Counted from the stretch's first letter, positions 1 to 9,225 are shown. The stretch is DNA of 24,453 nucleotides from Hemicentrotus pulcherrimus (GCA_003118195.1 BEXV01004219.1:5670-30122), one strand, 5' to 3'. Numbers and translations are program-made. Notes: generated by a model from the letters alone, not told the origin.

Positions 1-319
1 TAATCAAAATGACAAAGATCTACTTAGATGTTACATGAGTGATAATAACAATGACATACTGGTAAGAATTCCATTATGCATTTGCAGTGCGTGTCTCTGT
101 CATTCTAGGCGTTTTTGTCGATTCTGCGGAAGTTGTATCAAACTTTAAAAACATGAACATGTACCTTGCATCACTTTGCAGCAAAACTATTACGCTAAGA
201 GAACCATTAGCATTTTTAGCGGGTTGAGGAAAACGAAATCAAAAATATCCCATACATGCATGCAGAGCTAAGATAGAGCTAAAGCTTTCAGGATAACCGA
301 TTGACATACCACTCCATAT
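1..319. other. no gene recognised
   Basis: This AT-rich stretch lies downstream of the BTB locus. I see no coding segment, long repeat or RNA gene in it. It may contain the 3' end of the minus-strand BTB transcript, but I could not fix a polyadenylation site. Confidence 0.4.
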
Positions 320-937
320 TTATCTTTTCTCGAGTCCTACATTATGCACATTTATTCGAGTACAATTGGAGCTTAGTTCAGACATTTGAACAGACTTGGA
401 TGTCTTGGTTGAGAAAAATTCCTTAACAGAGCTTGCACTTGAAAATTTGGACATTATTTTAGGGTCCACTTCTCCAGCATAGACTTCGTTACCAATTCGA
501 TATCCCTTCCAAAGCTTTTCGATGGATAAGCGGGCATGAAGACCGACGACAAGTAGCTTGTTGGAATAAGCAACACACGGGCCATTCTCAGAGTAAAAGA
601 AATGAATGTGTATGCCATTGATATTGCTCCGGTGGTTTATCATGAACTCAACGCTTTGGATGTGCAGTCCAAAATACTCGGCTTCTTGTCGTAGCTGCTT
701 AAGCTTAATCGATGTGATGTGATTGAGGATTCCTCCACGTACTAGGTAGTCAACAACATGGTGGAAGAGACTATTGTTCCTACTGATGACGTAGTTGCCT
801 TGGGTGTCTCTTGGAAATGGCTTCCCTCCATCCAACATGTCGGTGAAGAAAGATTCTTTTTCTCTCATCAACGCCTCTCTGGTCATCATATACGTGCTCC
901 TGGTGCTACCCGTACCAACTGCAATCCCCACCGACAT
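320..937 (-). CDS. BTB domain 2 plus C-terminal region
   Basis: This intact 205-codon frame starts at an ATG (935-937) directly before a divergent BTB/T1 domain, residues about 3-103. Key segments are VGIAVGTG, TREAL, SFFTDMLDGG, RDTQGNYVISRN, LFHHVVDYLVRGG and LRQEAEYFGL. Residues 104-205 contain HIHFFYSENG and an SIEKLWKGYRIG segment that I do not recognise. The tail is Ser/Lys-rich. Only a few bases separate it from the end of domain 1, so it most likely began as the second half of one protein. Because the BTB core is whole, this half could still be translated on its own. Confidence 0.5.
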   Translation of the reverse strand: MSVGIAVGTGSTRSTYMMTREALMREKESFFTDMLDGGKPFPRDTQGNYVISRNNSLFHHVVDYLVRGGILNHITSIKLKQLRQEAEYFGLHIQSVEFMINHRSNINGIHIHFFYSENGPCVAYSNKLLVVGLHARLSIEKLWKGYRIGNEVYAGEVDPKIMSKFSSASSVKEFFSTKTSKSVQMSELSSNCTRINVHNVGLEKR

Positions 938-1002
938 ACCTGCAGCTTGTCTAGCACCACTTCAAGCGCCTCGAGCGAAAAGAAGTCGGCTTCACGTTCC
1001 AG

Positions 1003-1356
1003 TCAATCGAACTCGCTAAATCCCCGTGGTAGCACAAGTTCGCCATACCTCATGAAATTCAGGACATGGCGAAATATCTCGCTATCCCGGTCAATCAGGT
1101 AGTTTCCTTGGCCATCTCTATCAGAAGGGATATTGCTGGCTAGCATGATGGCAAAGAAACTGTTCGGGTACCGCGTCAGGGTGTCCCGAGTTGTCAGGTA
1201 GATCTTACCGCCAACATTCAAACCAATTTGATTGTCAGATTGCCGTGATGAATCCATCTTTCTTTTTAGCGGTACGTAGTATTTTGTACTGGTACTTTCT
1301 TGCTTATTGATCTTTTTGCTGCGACAGCCCGATAAATTCTTCTCCATATAATTCAT
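1003..1356 (-). CDS. BTB domain 1 reading frame, ends early at TGA
   Basis: This 117-codon frame has a basic, Ser/Lys-rich start (residues 1-40), then a BTB/T1 fold from about residue 43 (QIGLNVGGKIYLTTRDTL). The T1 core continues through RYPNSFFAIML, GNYLIDRDSEIFRHVL and LNFMRYGEL. A second possible start is Met34 (1255-1257), just before the domain. The frame stops after GFSEFD, where the family continues with an EADFF-type helix. That helix is encoded directly after the stop codon in the same frame, so the stop truncates the domain rather than ending it naturally. The exact KCTD subfamily is not recognised. Confidence 0.55.
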   Translation of the reverse strand: MNYMEKNLSGCRSKKINKQESTSTKYYVPLKRKMDSSRQSDNQIGLNVGGKIYLTTRDTLTRYPNSFFAIMLASNIPSDRDGQGNYLIDRDSEIFRHVLNFMRYGELVLPRGFSEFD

Positions 1357-1844
1357 AAACCCTCCAAATATCCCTGCATCTGTTCCAGGACACGAACACC
1401 AACTTTATACAAATAACTGAGAGAATCGTACCCGGTATCCCGCGGGCAATCTCGGGGGATAAATTCTACTACCCACCGCTCTATCCTGTCGCTTCTGATT
1501 ATCATAGAGTACTGCTCTGAGCAGAGCATACAATTATTTATCCGCGGTCGACACTATATTGTGGTTGAAAGTGAAATATAAGTGTGAAAGTGAAATAATT
1601 GTCCTGCTGATATGTTCAGGATGTGAGAGATAAAGTTGAGTTCTGGTCATGTGATTGCATATGGTGAAAGAAACGGTGTGGAATTCCCAGAAGGAAAAAC
1701 CAGTTACCACCAGTTGAAATTTCCAACTGGTTCCAGTTAACTTCAACTGGAACCAGTAAGATTCAATTGGTTCCAGTTGATTCTAACTGGTCCATGGTGC
1801 ACATCAAGCGGATATTTGGTGCGACTGCATTTTATTGAACTGGA

Positions 1845-2041
1845 ATCAGTCTAGGCGTTGTGGCGTGCGCCTGTAATCCAGCCAACAGTGGAAGTTACAA
1901 ACTGATTCAGGCGAGGACGCAGGTTCGAAACTGAGTCACGTCTTTCGGATGGTGACGTTTAAGGTCGGTCCCCAGACGTAAATAATCATATCTGATTGAT
2001 ACACGTCTATAAAAACCCAATACACACACACACACACACAC
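1845..2041 (+). mobile_element. SINE-like unit with (AC)n tail
   Basis: A GC-richer segment contains ggcgtgcgcctgtaatcc, then a B-box-like ggttcgaaac near 1922-1931. A body with cgtctttcggatggtgacg follows, and the unit ends in a CA microsatellite. A polymerase III-type head, unrelated body and simple-sequence tail are the usual SINE plan. The head could derive from a tRNA, or from 7SL RNA because of its Alu-like run. No target duplication was recognised. Confidence 0.45.
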
Positions 2042-2043
2042 AC
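2021..2043 (+). repeat. (AC)n microsatellite
   Basis: About eleven CA dinucleotides close the SINE-like unit and abut the left CCAGTTG array. Confidence 0.85.
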
Positions 2044-2300
2044 TTAGTTACACCAGTTGATAACTGATCTGTTTGCATATTTCCAGCTGCACCAGTTAAT
2101 AACGGGTCTGTTACACCAGTTGATAACTGGTCTGTTAATTCCAACTGGACCAGTTATAATTTGACCAGTTGAATTCCAACTATTCCAGCTGGGCCAGTTA
2201 GAAAAGTGACCAGTTGAATTCCAACTGGACCAGTTAGAATTTGTCCAGTTGAATTCCAACTGGACCAGTTAAAAATCTGACCAGTTGAATTCCAACTGGT
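2044..2300. repeat. left array of CCAGTTG/CAACTGG units
   Basis: Related units of about 35 bp are tandemly arranged. The later ones alternate between a version ending in agaatttg and one ending in aaaaatctg. Each contains the arms CCAGTTG and CAACTGG around AATTC. Array copies recur directly after the retrotransposon at 4641, so one array was split by that insertion. Confidence 0.75.
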
Positions 2301-4045
2301 TTTTTGCATTCGTTCGTAGTAAGAGGAAAAACCGTGCTCCCCTTTTAATTGACAACAATGGATTACCCGAACATGAACCGAGCAAGATCGCACAGGTGTT
2401 TGCCAATTATTTCAGTACCATGTTCACTCCAAATAGTACTTGTAATGATATTCCCGAACCCAGGTCGGAACACAGTGCATTCGTACCATATTTACAGAAT
2501 GTCAATATTTCTACATGTGATGTCTCTAAGGTGATACGAAACCTGCGTAATGATAAATCACCTGGTCCGGATAACATAACCCCAAACCTCTTGAAAATGT
2601 GTTCTGTTCCAATTTCACCCGTTTTATGCAAGTTATTTAATATTTCTTTGTCTCTTGGTCAATTGCCAATGTCTTGGAAACAGGCCAATGTTTCCCCGAT
2701 ACATAAAGCTGGTGATAGCTCCTTACCTAGTAATTATAGACCGATTGCACTGACATCCGTAGTGTGTAAAATCATTGAAAAAGTAATAACGAACGAAATC
2801 CAACACCATACAACAGAATATTGTTTACTCAACCCTAATCAACATGGTTTTGTTAAAGGTAAATCGTGCGTCACTCAATTGCTAAACGTTACAAACCGTT
2901 GGCTACGTATCTTAGATGTACCATCCCCTCCAAAGATTGATGCAATTTTTCTCGATTTCCAAAAGGCTTTCGATTTAATGCCTCATGATGTATTATTGCA
3001 AAAACTTAATTCAAGGTATTTTATTTCAGGATCATTATGGCAATGGATAAGGTCTTTTTTGTGTAATAGGGAGCAAAGAGTTATTCACAGAGGTGCACTA
3101 TCATCTTGGTTTCCTGTTTTATCAGGCGTGCCCCAGGGGAGTGTGTTGGGCCCCACCCTATTTAATTTATTCATTGATGACATTTTAACCCAAACCATAT
3201 CGCCATGTGTACTTTTTGCAGATGATACATTAGTTTATAGACCCATCTCAAATGTTCAAGATATGCTCATTCTCCAAAATGACCTGGACAAACTCAATGA
3301 ATGGTGTATAATTAATAAAATGCGCATTAACGAAAAAAAGACGAAAGTAATGCGCATCACGTGTTCCAGACAGCCCGGTATCCCAAATTATACTCTTAAC
3401 AATACCCTACTTCAATCAGTAACAGAGTTCAAATATCTCGGCATAATGCTGAACAATAAACTAACATGGCATAACCACGTAGAATATATTACCCGCAAAG
3501 CAAACCGTATGTTGGGCTTTGTTTTATCAGTCACCAGGTCACTGGCTCCTCACACCATCTTTTCTATCTTTAAGTCTCTTGTTATACCCATACTTGAATA
3601 TGGACAACCAGTTTGGCATTTGCACACAAAATTACTTTCGAATAAAATTGAAACGATACAACGTCGAGCTACCAGAGTTGCCCTTAGGCAAAGACGCCAA
3701 CAAATGTCTTACGTGAATAGGCTCCAACTTTTGAATTGGCAATCCCTTGAATCCCGCCGAAAATATTGCTTGATCTCTTATGTTATTAAGTCTTTGTTCC
3801 ATGTTATTGAATGCGGCACTGTCGGGCGTGCCATATTGGTGAATGCTCGTCGAACTGATGAGGTGAGGTTCGTTCATCTCCGGGCGCGGACTCAACGGAT
3901 GCACGGCTCTGCAATTAACGCATTTCCTCGTTACTGGGACGAACTCCCCGAGTCCTTGCGCACGGGGGTGGTCGAGACTTCCTTGTCGACCTGGCTTGCT
4001 GCGCTTGGGTGTCACCTCCGCCAGTGTGGAAATTTAAATGATTGA
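2285..4045 (+). CDS. reverse transcriptase (non-LTR, N-terminally truncated)
   Basis: This RNA-templated DNA polymerase fragment copies the element RNA at a nicked target. The frame is open for 586 codons without a stop. The first five or so codons come from the flanking array and begin with TTG, so no genuine start codon exists and element sequence begins near 2301. Visible landmarks are NDKSPGPDNI (about 89-98), NYRPIALTS (150-158), LDFQKAFD with a catalytic Asp (223-230), SGVPQGSVLGP (280-290) and FADDT with the catalytic Asp pair (311-315). FKYLGIMLNNKLTW and a C-terminal YWDELPESLR block follow. An uninterrupted frame suggests a fairly recent insertion. It is dead without its 5' half. 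Confidence 0.85.
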   Translation: MNSNWFFAFVRSKRKNRAPLLIDNNGLPEHEPSKIAQVFANYFSTMFTPNSTCNDIPEPRSEHSAFVPYLQNVNISTCDVSKVIRNLRNDKSPGPDNITPNLLKMCSVPISPVLCKLFNISLSLGQLPMSWKQANVSPIHKAGDSSLPSNYRPIALTSVVCKIIEKVITNEIQHHTTEYCLLNPNQHGFVKGKSCVTQLLNVTNRWLRILDVPSPPKIDAIFLDFQKAFDLMPHDVLLQKLNSRYFISGSLWQWIRSFLCNREQRVIHRGALSSWFPVLSGVPQGSVLGPTLFNLFIDDILTQTISPCVLFADDTLVYRPISNVQDMLILQNDLDKLNEWCIINKMRINEKKTKVMRITCSRQPGIPNYTLNNTLLQSVTEFKYLGIMLNNKLTWHNHVEYITRKANRMLGFVLSVTRSLAPHTIFSIFKSLVIPILEYGQPVWHLHTKLLSNKIETIQRRATRVALRQRRQQMSYVNRLQLLNWQSLESRRKYCLISYVIKSLFHVIECGTVGRAILVNARRTDEVRFVHLRARTQRMHGSAINAFPRYWDELPESLRTGVVETSLSTWLAALGCHLRQCGNLND

Positions 4046-4609
4046 AAGGGTAAGAGGGGAGAGGAGGCTGGAGCATGTTATGCGGTTGAGTGGTTTTATA
4101 TACATGTAAATTGAATACTAAATTCTACTGCTTCCGCCTCTTCTTGCTTCTTTTCCTCCTTAATATTTCCCCCGCTTATTATATTGTTAACACGCACATG
4201 TTTATAATTGCAAAATAATGATGTTCTTTTGTAATGGTACAGGCCTAAATATACACTGTAATTTTGATTTTAAGAAAATGTATCTGATAAATATGTACTT
4301 CTCTCCTTTCTGTTTGCTTTATTTTTCCCTCTCTTTGCTCTCTCTCTCTCCCCTTTGTCTCTTTCAGCTTCCTTTCATTTTCCATAGTATCTTTTATTCC
4401 TTGCTGTTAGGCCCTAATTACTTTTCAACTTTGAAGGTAACCCAAGGCTTATTTCTGCTTTATGTAAATCATCCATTGGAATTGGGACAGGAGGCTTTAT
4501 GCCACAGTAATTTAGTTAACTTTTTCTGTCCCTGGCGTTCCAATGGTTGATAATTTTGTCTTATTTTGTATTGTGTACACTGATATGTAATGTTTTCCTT
4601 TGCCGAATA

Positions 4610-4640
<31 letters not shown>
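2301..4640 (+). mobile_element. 5'-truncated non-LTR retrotransposon
   Basis: The element comprises the 3' part of the reverse transcriptase frame, about 560 bases of 3' UTR and a (TAA)n tail. The upstream gag-like frame and the apurinic endonuclease are missing, as expected for incomplete target-primed reverse transcription. No RNase H follows the reverse transcriptase, which argues against the I clade despite the TAA tail. The C-terminal YWDELPESLR-type block resembles the CR1/Jockey/Rex/Daphne group. It sits inside the CCAGTTG array, with array sequence touching both ends. Confidence 0.8.
4607..4640 (+). repeat. (TAA)n retrotransposon tail
   Basis: About eleven TAA triplets end the retrotransposon and directly precede CCAGTTG array sequence. 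The tail marks the 3' junction. Confidence 0.85.
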
Positions 4641-4770
4641 GAATTTGACCAGTTGAATTCCAACTGTACCAGTTAAAAATCTGACCAGTTGAATTCTAAC
4701 TGGAACAGTTAGAATTTGACCAGTTGAATTCCAACTGGACCAGTTAAAAATCTGACCAGTTGAATTCCAA
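4641..4770. repeat. continuation of the CCAGTTG array right of the retrotransposon
   Basis: The alternating units with agaatttg and aaaaatctg endings resume here for about four repeats. They match the left array in order and spacing. The next 266 bases (4771-5036) are AT-rich, with no recognised content. Confidence 0.75.
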
Positions 4771-5036
4771 ATACTATAAACACAAATTGCCAATTATTAG
4801 GACATTTCATTACTTCTTGTAAGATTAGGGAAAACATTAACTATGAACTAAAATAGATTCAATAGAATACAAGTATATTCAAAATAGTTAAGAAGTCTAC
4901 TTATTACCAATGCCTTTACATTGGATTGCAGACGATCTAGTTATACTGGGTTGTTGCCAATCGGCAACATTAATTAGTACAAGTGCTACTTATGCCTTTA
5001 ATTACTAATTAAGTTTTCAATTGGCGGTTGAATGGT

Positions 5037-5290
5037 CCAGTTAGACCAGTTAAATCCCACTGGTAGCCCTGGAAATTGAAATGGGCCGGTTGAATTATAA
5101 CTGTTCTGAATGGTCCAGTTAGACCATTAAATCCAACTGGTAACCCTGGAAATTGAATTCCAACTGGACCAGTTACAATCTGACCAGTTGAATTCTAACT
5201 GGTCCAGTTGGATTTCAACTGGTCTGGTTCAACTGGCCCATTTCAATTTCCAGGGTTACCAGTTGGCTTTAACTGGACCAGTTGCAACTG
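5037..5290. repeat. right subterminal CCAGTT cluster with internal foldback
   Basis: Diverged CCAGTT and AACTGG motifs fill the segment. A longer inverted pair is also present: taaccctggaaattgaa (from 5141) and ttcaatttccagggttacca (from 5242). The right end of the element can therefore fold on itself independently of the outer 21-bp ends. Confidence 0.65.
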
Positions 5291-5648
5291 GTTTTTCCTT
5301 CTGGGAATCTATCAGAAAAGGTTGATCATCTAGTATATAAGTATTCGTGTGTATTGCAAGGTTCTTGAATCATCAAAATGATAAGAAATTTGGCCAAATC
5401 GATCTTGGCAAAGTTACAAGCACTGTACACAGAATGATGTATATGGGACTACACGAGCACATGGCGAAAAAAATCCTACCCCCGATTTTTACGATGTTTC
5501 ATGTCATATTTACAGTATGAAGCATTTGAAGAGCCATGCTTTTCAGGGAACATGTTTAATCTGATGTTCTTCCACCCGTGCATAATAACAATGATAACGC
5601 TCACAAATTATTTTTTACCTCTTCCCAGAACTCGACCTTCTCTTTAAG

Positions 5649-5964
5649 GACAACCAACCTTTCTTAGATGGTTCAATTGGGGGATAACAAGGAAATCAGA
5701 GAAGGGGTTCCTGGTAGTTTAAACCAAGTCTGTCAAACACTATATATATTGTATAAGAAAGGAATACATTCTTGTATTGGTGTGATCCCATCATGTATGT
5801 GAATCGGTAAGTCGAGTGCTGAAAGGGATACCTTTCCAGTGGAAACTCATTATAAATAGCTCCGATACAATGAGATGCATGTACCCGATATAGCAAGGTA
5901 ATCTTGCTGCAATCCCTCATCTATATAATTATTCTTTTTAATACCCTGATCAGACCTGATACAT
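5649..5964. other. no gene recognised
   Basis: AT-rich sequence lies between two transposable elements. I see no convincing coding segment or repeat in it. Confidence 0.35.
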
Positions 5965-6125
5965 GGGCCCCATCTTATAAACAGATGCGATCGATCGCAA
6001 CTTATTTGTGATGGATATCAATCGCAACTATAGTTGCATAAGAGAAAAGAGACGGCAAACTTGTGTTCAATTAGAGGACTTGAGATTGATTTGGATCAAT
6101 TGCAACTCTTTATAAGACGGGGCCC
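5965..6125. mobile_element. MITE with GGGCCCC(A/G)TCTTATAAA inverted ends
   Basis: The left end gggccccatcttataaacag and the reverse complement of the right end (gggccccgtcttataaagag) match closely. The inverted pairing continues inward through a GATCGATCGCAAC / GATCAATTGCAAC region. At 161 bp with no coding frame, it is a typical miniature inverted-repeat element. A target duplication is not obvious. Confidence 0.75.
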
Positions 6126-6439
6126 TGATTGAACAAGTCATGTTTCATGGTCCTAATGTCCAAGTTATAAAAAGTTTCCAAATAGGAATACTCTGAAATC
6201 ATTGCAGAAGAAGAAAATAACACTTACTTTGATATCTGTTCTTTCTTTATTATCAAGTGGATTGTCTACCATAATTGATTAAAATCGATATTCGATAACG
6301 TTACATTATCAATCAGTAAATATTCTTATTTATTCATATTAAACATATACATTCAACATAATTAATTCATCTTTTACAATCTCCGTATATATTCAACAGT
6401 ATTTCCAAAAAAAAAAAAAAAAAACCATTCAATTTTTGT

Positions 6440-6956
6440 TAAGAGCACTTCCATGCAAATGCCATAGATAAAACTACAAGGTCCAACCAACGATTTTATG
6501 TTGTCAAAGGAGTGCTTTAGCCCACAGATCAATTAGATTTGTAGGTCTTGACATTTGGAACGCTTTGCCACAGGAAATACGAACTTGCAATAATCCCTTG
6601 TTATTAAAAAAAAAAAAAACTAAAGGAATTATTTCTCTCCAAATATGCTTTTTAACTTTTGAGGTACATTATTTTAGTGCTATTTTTTGTCAAGAAGAGG
6701 TACATTAAGGGGCATGATTTTGTATTTTGTTTTATTTTGTAATTACAGAATGTCTTATTTTAAGCCATGTTTTATTTAAACCTAATAATTACCAGCTATT
6801 ATCTTAGGGGCGTTGCGCTTCAAACATTTTTTGTTCATGCATTGTTCCTACTATGCATTATTATTATTATATATTGTAACTGAATTTTATTATCTGTAAA
6901 CAGTTATTTTAGAATAATTTTACATAGTGAAAAAATAAAACAAACAAACAAACAAA
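6440..6956 (+). pseudogene. decayed non-LTR retrotransposon 3' end
   Basis: From about 6481 the plus strand reads a C-terminal reverse transcriptase tail: HRSIRFVGLDIWNALPQEIR at about 6523-6582, then an A-run and a hydrophobic remnant. This IRF-G--IWN-LP-EI block is typical of CR1/Rex/Daphne-type elements. A long AT-rich stretch and a (CAAA)n run (about 6938-6956) follow as a probable tail. It differs from the element at 2301 and belongs to another family. Confidence 0.6.
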
Positions 6957-7192
6957 ATGAAAATTATCTTATCACAAAGTACTAATGAAATGCTAAATAC
7001 AGAGAGGTATATTAAATGCACATTTTCCCGTCATGAAGAATGCTTAATTTACTTTTTTGCAATATTTATGTTCACTTACAACATACAACATGTAAGCAGC
7101 TGCGTAATAATGGAAAGAAACGTGGAAGATATTTCAGATTCAGGAATCTTTTTTTAAAATGCTATCACAGCTCCAACGGCAAAAGAAGAAGA

Positions 7193-7372
7193 TCACAGCT
7201 GGGCCCTGTGTCATACACCTAGCTACATGTATGAAAATCACTTGCCACATTGTTTAACAAATTTGCTTGCAGCTAATGAACTTCACAAATTTCAGTTGCT
7301 TTTATCAATTACGAAGCTTGTCACTGATGACATGTACATGTAGCTAGGTGTATGAAAAGGGCCGAGCTGTGA
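7193..7372. mobile_element. MITE with TCACAGCT inverted ends
   Basis: The left end (tcacagctgggccctgtgtc, then ATACACCTAGCTACATGTA) pairs with the right end (acatgtagctaggtgtatga ... gccgagctgtga). The arms are about 38 bp and nearly perfect, the total is 180 bp and there is no coding frame. Confidence 0.8.
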
Positions 7373-7943
7373 ATTATCTTTCTTTTATAATGAAGGATAC
7401 TGGGGTCTCCTGCAAAAAGAGCTACCTTTATTGAAGTTAAAACACAACCCTAAAATTAAGAATTGCTTTAAAATGTTAGGCAGTCCCACTTACACCAAAG
7501 GTTTCATACAGGAGGCCCCTGATGTTCATTTCAGTCATGTAAAACAAAGTTTAGATGATACAATGTGATTTGATGTAGTTACAAGTATTATCAAATTTGT
7601 TTCATGATCACTTTCTCTTCTGTTCTCCTTGTGAATTTCAGTACCGGTATGCATGAACATAATTACTATGTATTTTATCATAATATACTTACTGTATTCT
7701 TTAAAATAAAAAAATATTCTTCCTGAAATTATGTTGTTATTATACAACACTTTCAATTGTCTTAAAGATAAGAAATCTACATGATACACACCATGTAGTT
7801 ATTTAAAGAGAACAAATGACATTTTATGTACATTCTCAAATCTATCATACCATAAGTTTTCACTCTGTCTGTTCTTATACATGTACTTACATGAATAATG
7901 ACAAAAAAGTAAAAAGGCAAAGTTTGTGAAATTTGTTCATTAA
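7373..7943. other. no gene recognised
   Basis: AT-rich noncoding-looking sequence. Open frames here lack recognisable domains or coding-like composition. Confidence 0.35.
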
Positions 7944-8060
7944 ATGATCTATCCACTCTTGTTGAAGCTGTTTATGCATCTATCGTACAAAGTCATCTGA
8001 GGCTTTGTACGATAGATGCATACCATATAGCCACAACTCAAGGGCGGATAGATTGTATAT
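7944..8060. repeat. long hairpin with a perfect 20-bp core
   Basis: The arm tatgcatctatcgtacaaag (7973-7992) and its exact complement (8003-8022) flank a 10-base loop. Outside the core, atctatcc-actcttgttg and caactcaagggcggatagat pair imperfectly, extending the fold to about 50 bp per side. It may be a small foldback element or an inverted duplication. Confidence 0.7.
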
Positions 8061-8683
8061 CGTATAACTCATGCACAAGCATCATTTGTATAATAAACCA
8101 TTGTCATAATAAACCTAGCAACTATTCTACAACATCTCTCTTTCGTTACACATAAAACCCTGCGCACTGGAAACATTTATACCAACATCAACCCTGCAAC
8201 CCAATTTACATGCCTGCATCTCGACAGTATGCATCTACATGTACAAAGACACTAATCATAGACACCAGCAATGCAGCATAATAATCACATACCTCAGAAT
8301 ATTGGAATTTGATAACTCTGCACAATTTGGTAAATTGCTTTATAAATGAAAAGAGAGAACCTCTTCATAGTATATTCTGGATATACAGGTGTACAGATAT
8401 AATTGTGGTACACAAATTCAAGATTTGGTTTGCTGTGCCACTAACAAAACAAGAATAGGTTTAATTGCTACATGTACATGTAAATGATCAACTTGAGGGT
8501 AGGTGGGGGGGGGGGAGCAGCCCTCCCTAGGGCCACTACAGAAAAGGCCTTCTAATTGTCTTACAACATAAAGTATAACAGTTAAAAAATTGGCACAATT
8601 TGGCACCTACTTTATTGAAAAGATTGAAGTGAGAAATGGTCAAGTTAAAAAAATTCAGCTGCTGCTATCACTTAGCCTGATAA
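8061..8683. other. no gene recognised; contains a G-run
   Basis: The only notable item is a run of eleven or so G residues near 8505-8516. No coding segment was recognised. Confidence 0.35.
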
Positions 8684-8767
8684 AGTCAAACCTGCTTTAG
8701 TGACCACCTGTCTACCAAGGCCACTTTTTCTGTTTCCCTTGGGCGGTCGTTATAGACAGGTTTGACT
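8684..8767. mobile_element. short inverted-repeat element (AGTCAAACCTG ends)
   Basis: agtcaaacctg (8684-8694) is matched by caggtttgact (8757-8767). The pairing continues partly through GACCACC / GGCGGTC inside. The total is only 84 bp, consistent with a tiny MITE or the fused ends of a larger element. Confidence 0.6.
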
Positions 8768-9055
8768 GTACGACCAGACCATTTGAACATATTTACACTG
8801 TACATGGTGTTTATTTCAGATTGATAATTAAACAAGATTTTAATTTAGTTAAGATATATTACTATGCTGCTACAAACTGTCTTTACATTACAATTTGTTT
8901 TTACCCCCAGTCACTCAAATTTTTATCTAATGTGCATCTGTATGTACTTCACACAACTAGGGAATGTTCTTACCTTCTGTGCTCAAATTTAAAGACAAGA
9001 CCCATATATTGCAGTCATTTTGGTTTGACAAAATCTTCATAAGATTAGGATAATA

Positions 9056-9225
9056 CCATTATCATCATCCCTATTATCATTGTAAGTGTCATCCTCTTCA
9101 TCATCATCATCATTGTAATCCTCACAATCATCATTCATCGTTTTCATGATGATGATGATGATGATCAACATCAACATCATCATCATCATCATCATCCTGC
9201 TATTCCTCATCATCATCATAATTTA
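9056..9225. repeat. (CAT/ATG)n microsatellite
   Basis: Imperfect ATC/CAT triplets run on the plus strand, with a short inverted block of GATGAT near 9147-9163. Open frames across it are simple-sequence artefacts. It lies about 220-390 bases 3' of the phospholipase stop codon, so it may fall in the 3' UTR. Confidence 0.85.

Larger units (their letters stand above)
320..1356 (-). pseudogene. tandem KCTD-type BTB (T1) domain gene, disrupted
   Basis: Two consecutive BTB/T1-type domains can be read on the minus strand without introns. Such domains form oligomers; in KCTD proteins they often recruit cullin-3 ligases or partner proteins (family knowledge). Domain 1 starts at the GLNVGG motif and domain 2 at VGIAVGTG, and both share the pattern SFF-x3-ML ... 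GNY-I-R ... F-HV(L/V). The join is broken. Domain 1 meets TGA at 1003-1005, but the same frame then continues with the conserved LEREADFFSLEAL helix down to about 940. Domain 2 begins a few bases later in another frame. One nonsense codon plus one frame change suggest a pseudogene. Two sequence errors in a fused tandem-BTB gene would look the same. Confidence 0.6.
1685..5306. mobile_element. foldback-like element with 21-bp inverted ends and CCAGTTG arrays
   Basis: The ends form a perfect 21-bp inverted repeat (1685-1705, starting tcccagaagg; 5286-5306, ending ccttctggga). The flanks share AT (or AAT), and deleting the element restores the site seen in the intact MITE copy. This fits a short target duplication. 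Both subterminal regions are filled with the arms CCAGTTG and CAACTGG, often separated by AATTC, so each unit can fold back. Inside lie a SINE-like unit (1845-2041), a retrotransposon (2301-4640) and an unassigned spacer (4771-5036). I see no transposase. The architecture recalls foldback transposons, but the superfamily is unknown. Confidence 0.65.
1626..5648. mobile_element. MITE-like DNA element, copy 1, split by a nested insertion
   Basis: The outer ends are inverted: gataaagttgagttctg near 1629 and cagaactcgaccttctcttt ending at 5648. The interior is near-identical to the uninterrupted copy at 21999-22398 (opposite strand) on either side of a break after gtgtggaat (1684). It resumes at ctatcagaaaagg (from 5309). 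Subtracting the insert leaves an element of about 400 bp. No coding capacity of its own is visible, so it would be non-autonomous. Confidence 0.75.

Noticed and set aside
2044..2393. Repetitive Trp/Asn-rich open frames on the minus strand
   Set aside because: They simply translate the CCAGTTG array.
9037..9219. Open frame rich in Met and Asp
   Set aside because: It is a translation of a CAT/ATG microsatellite.
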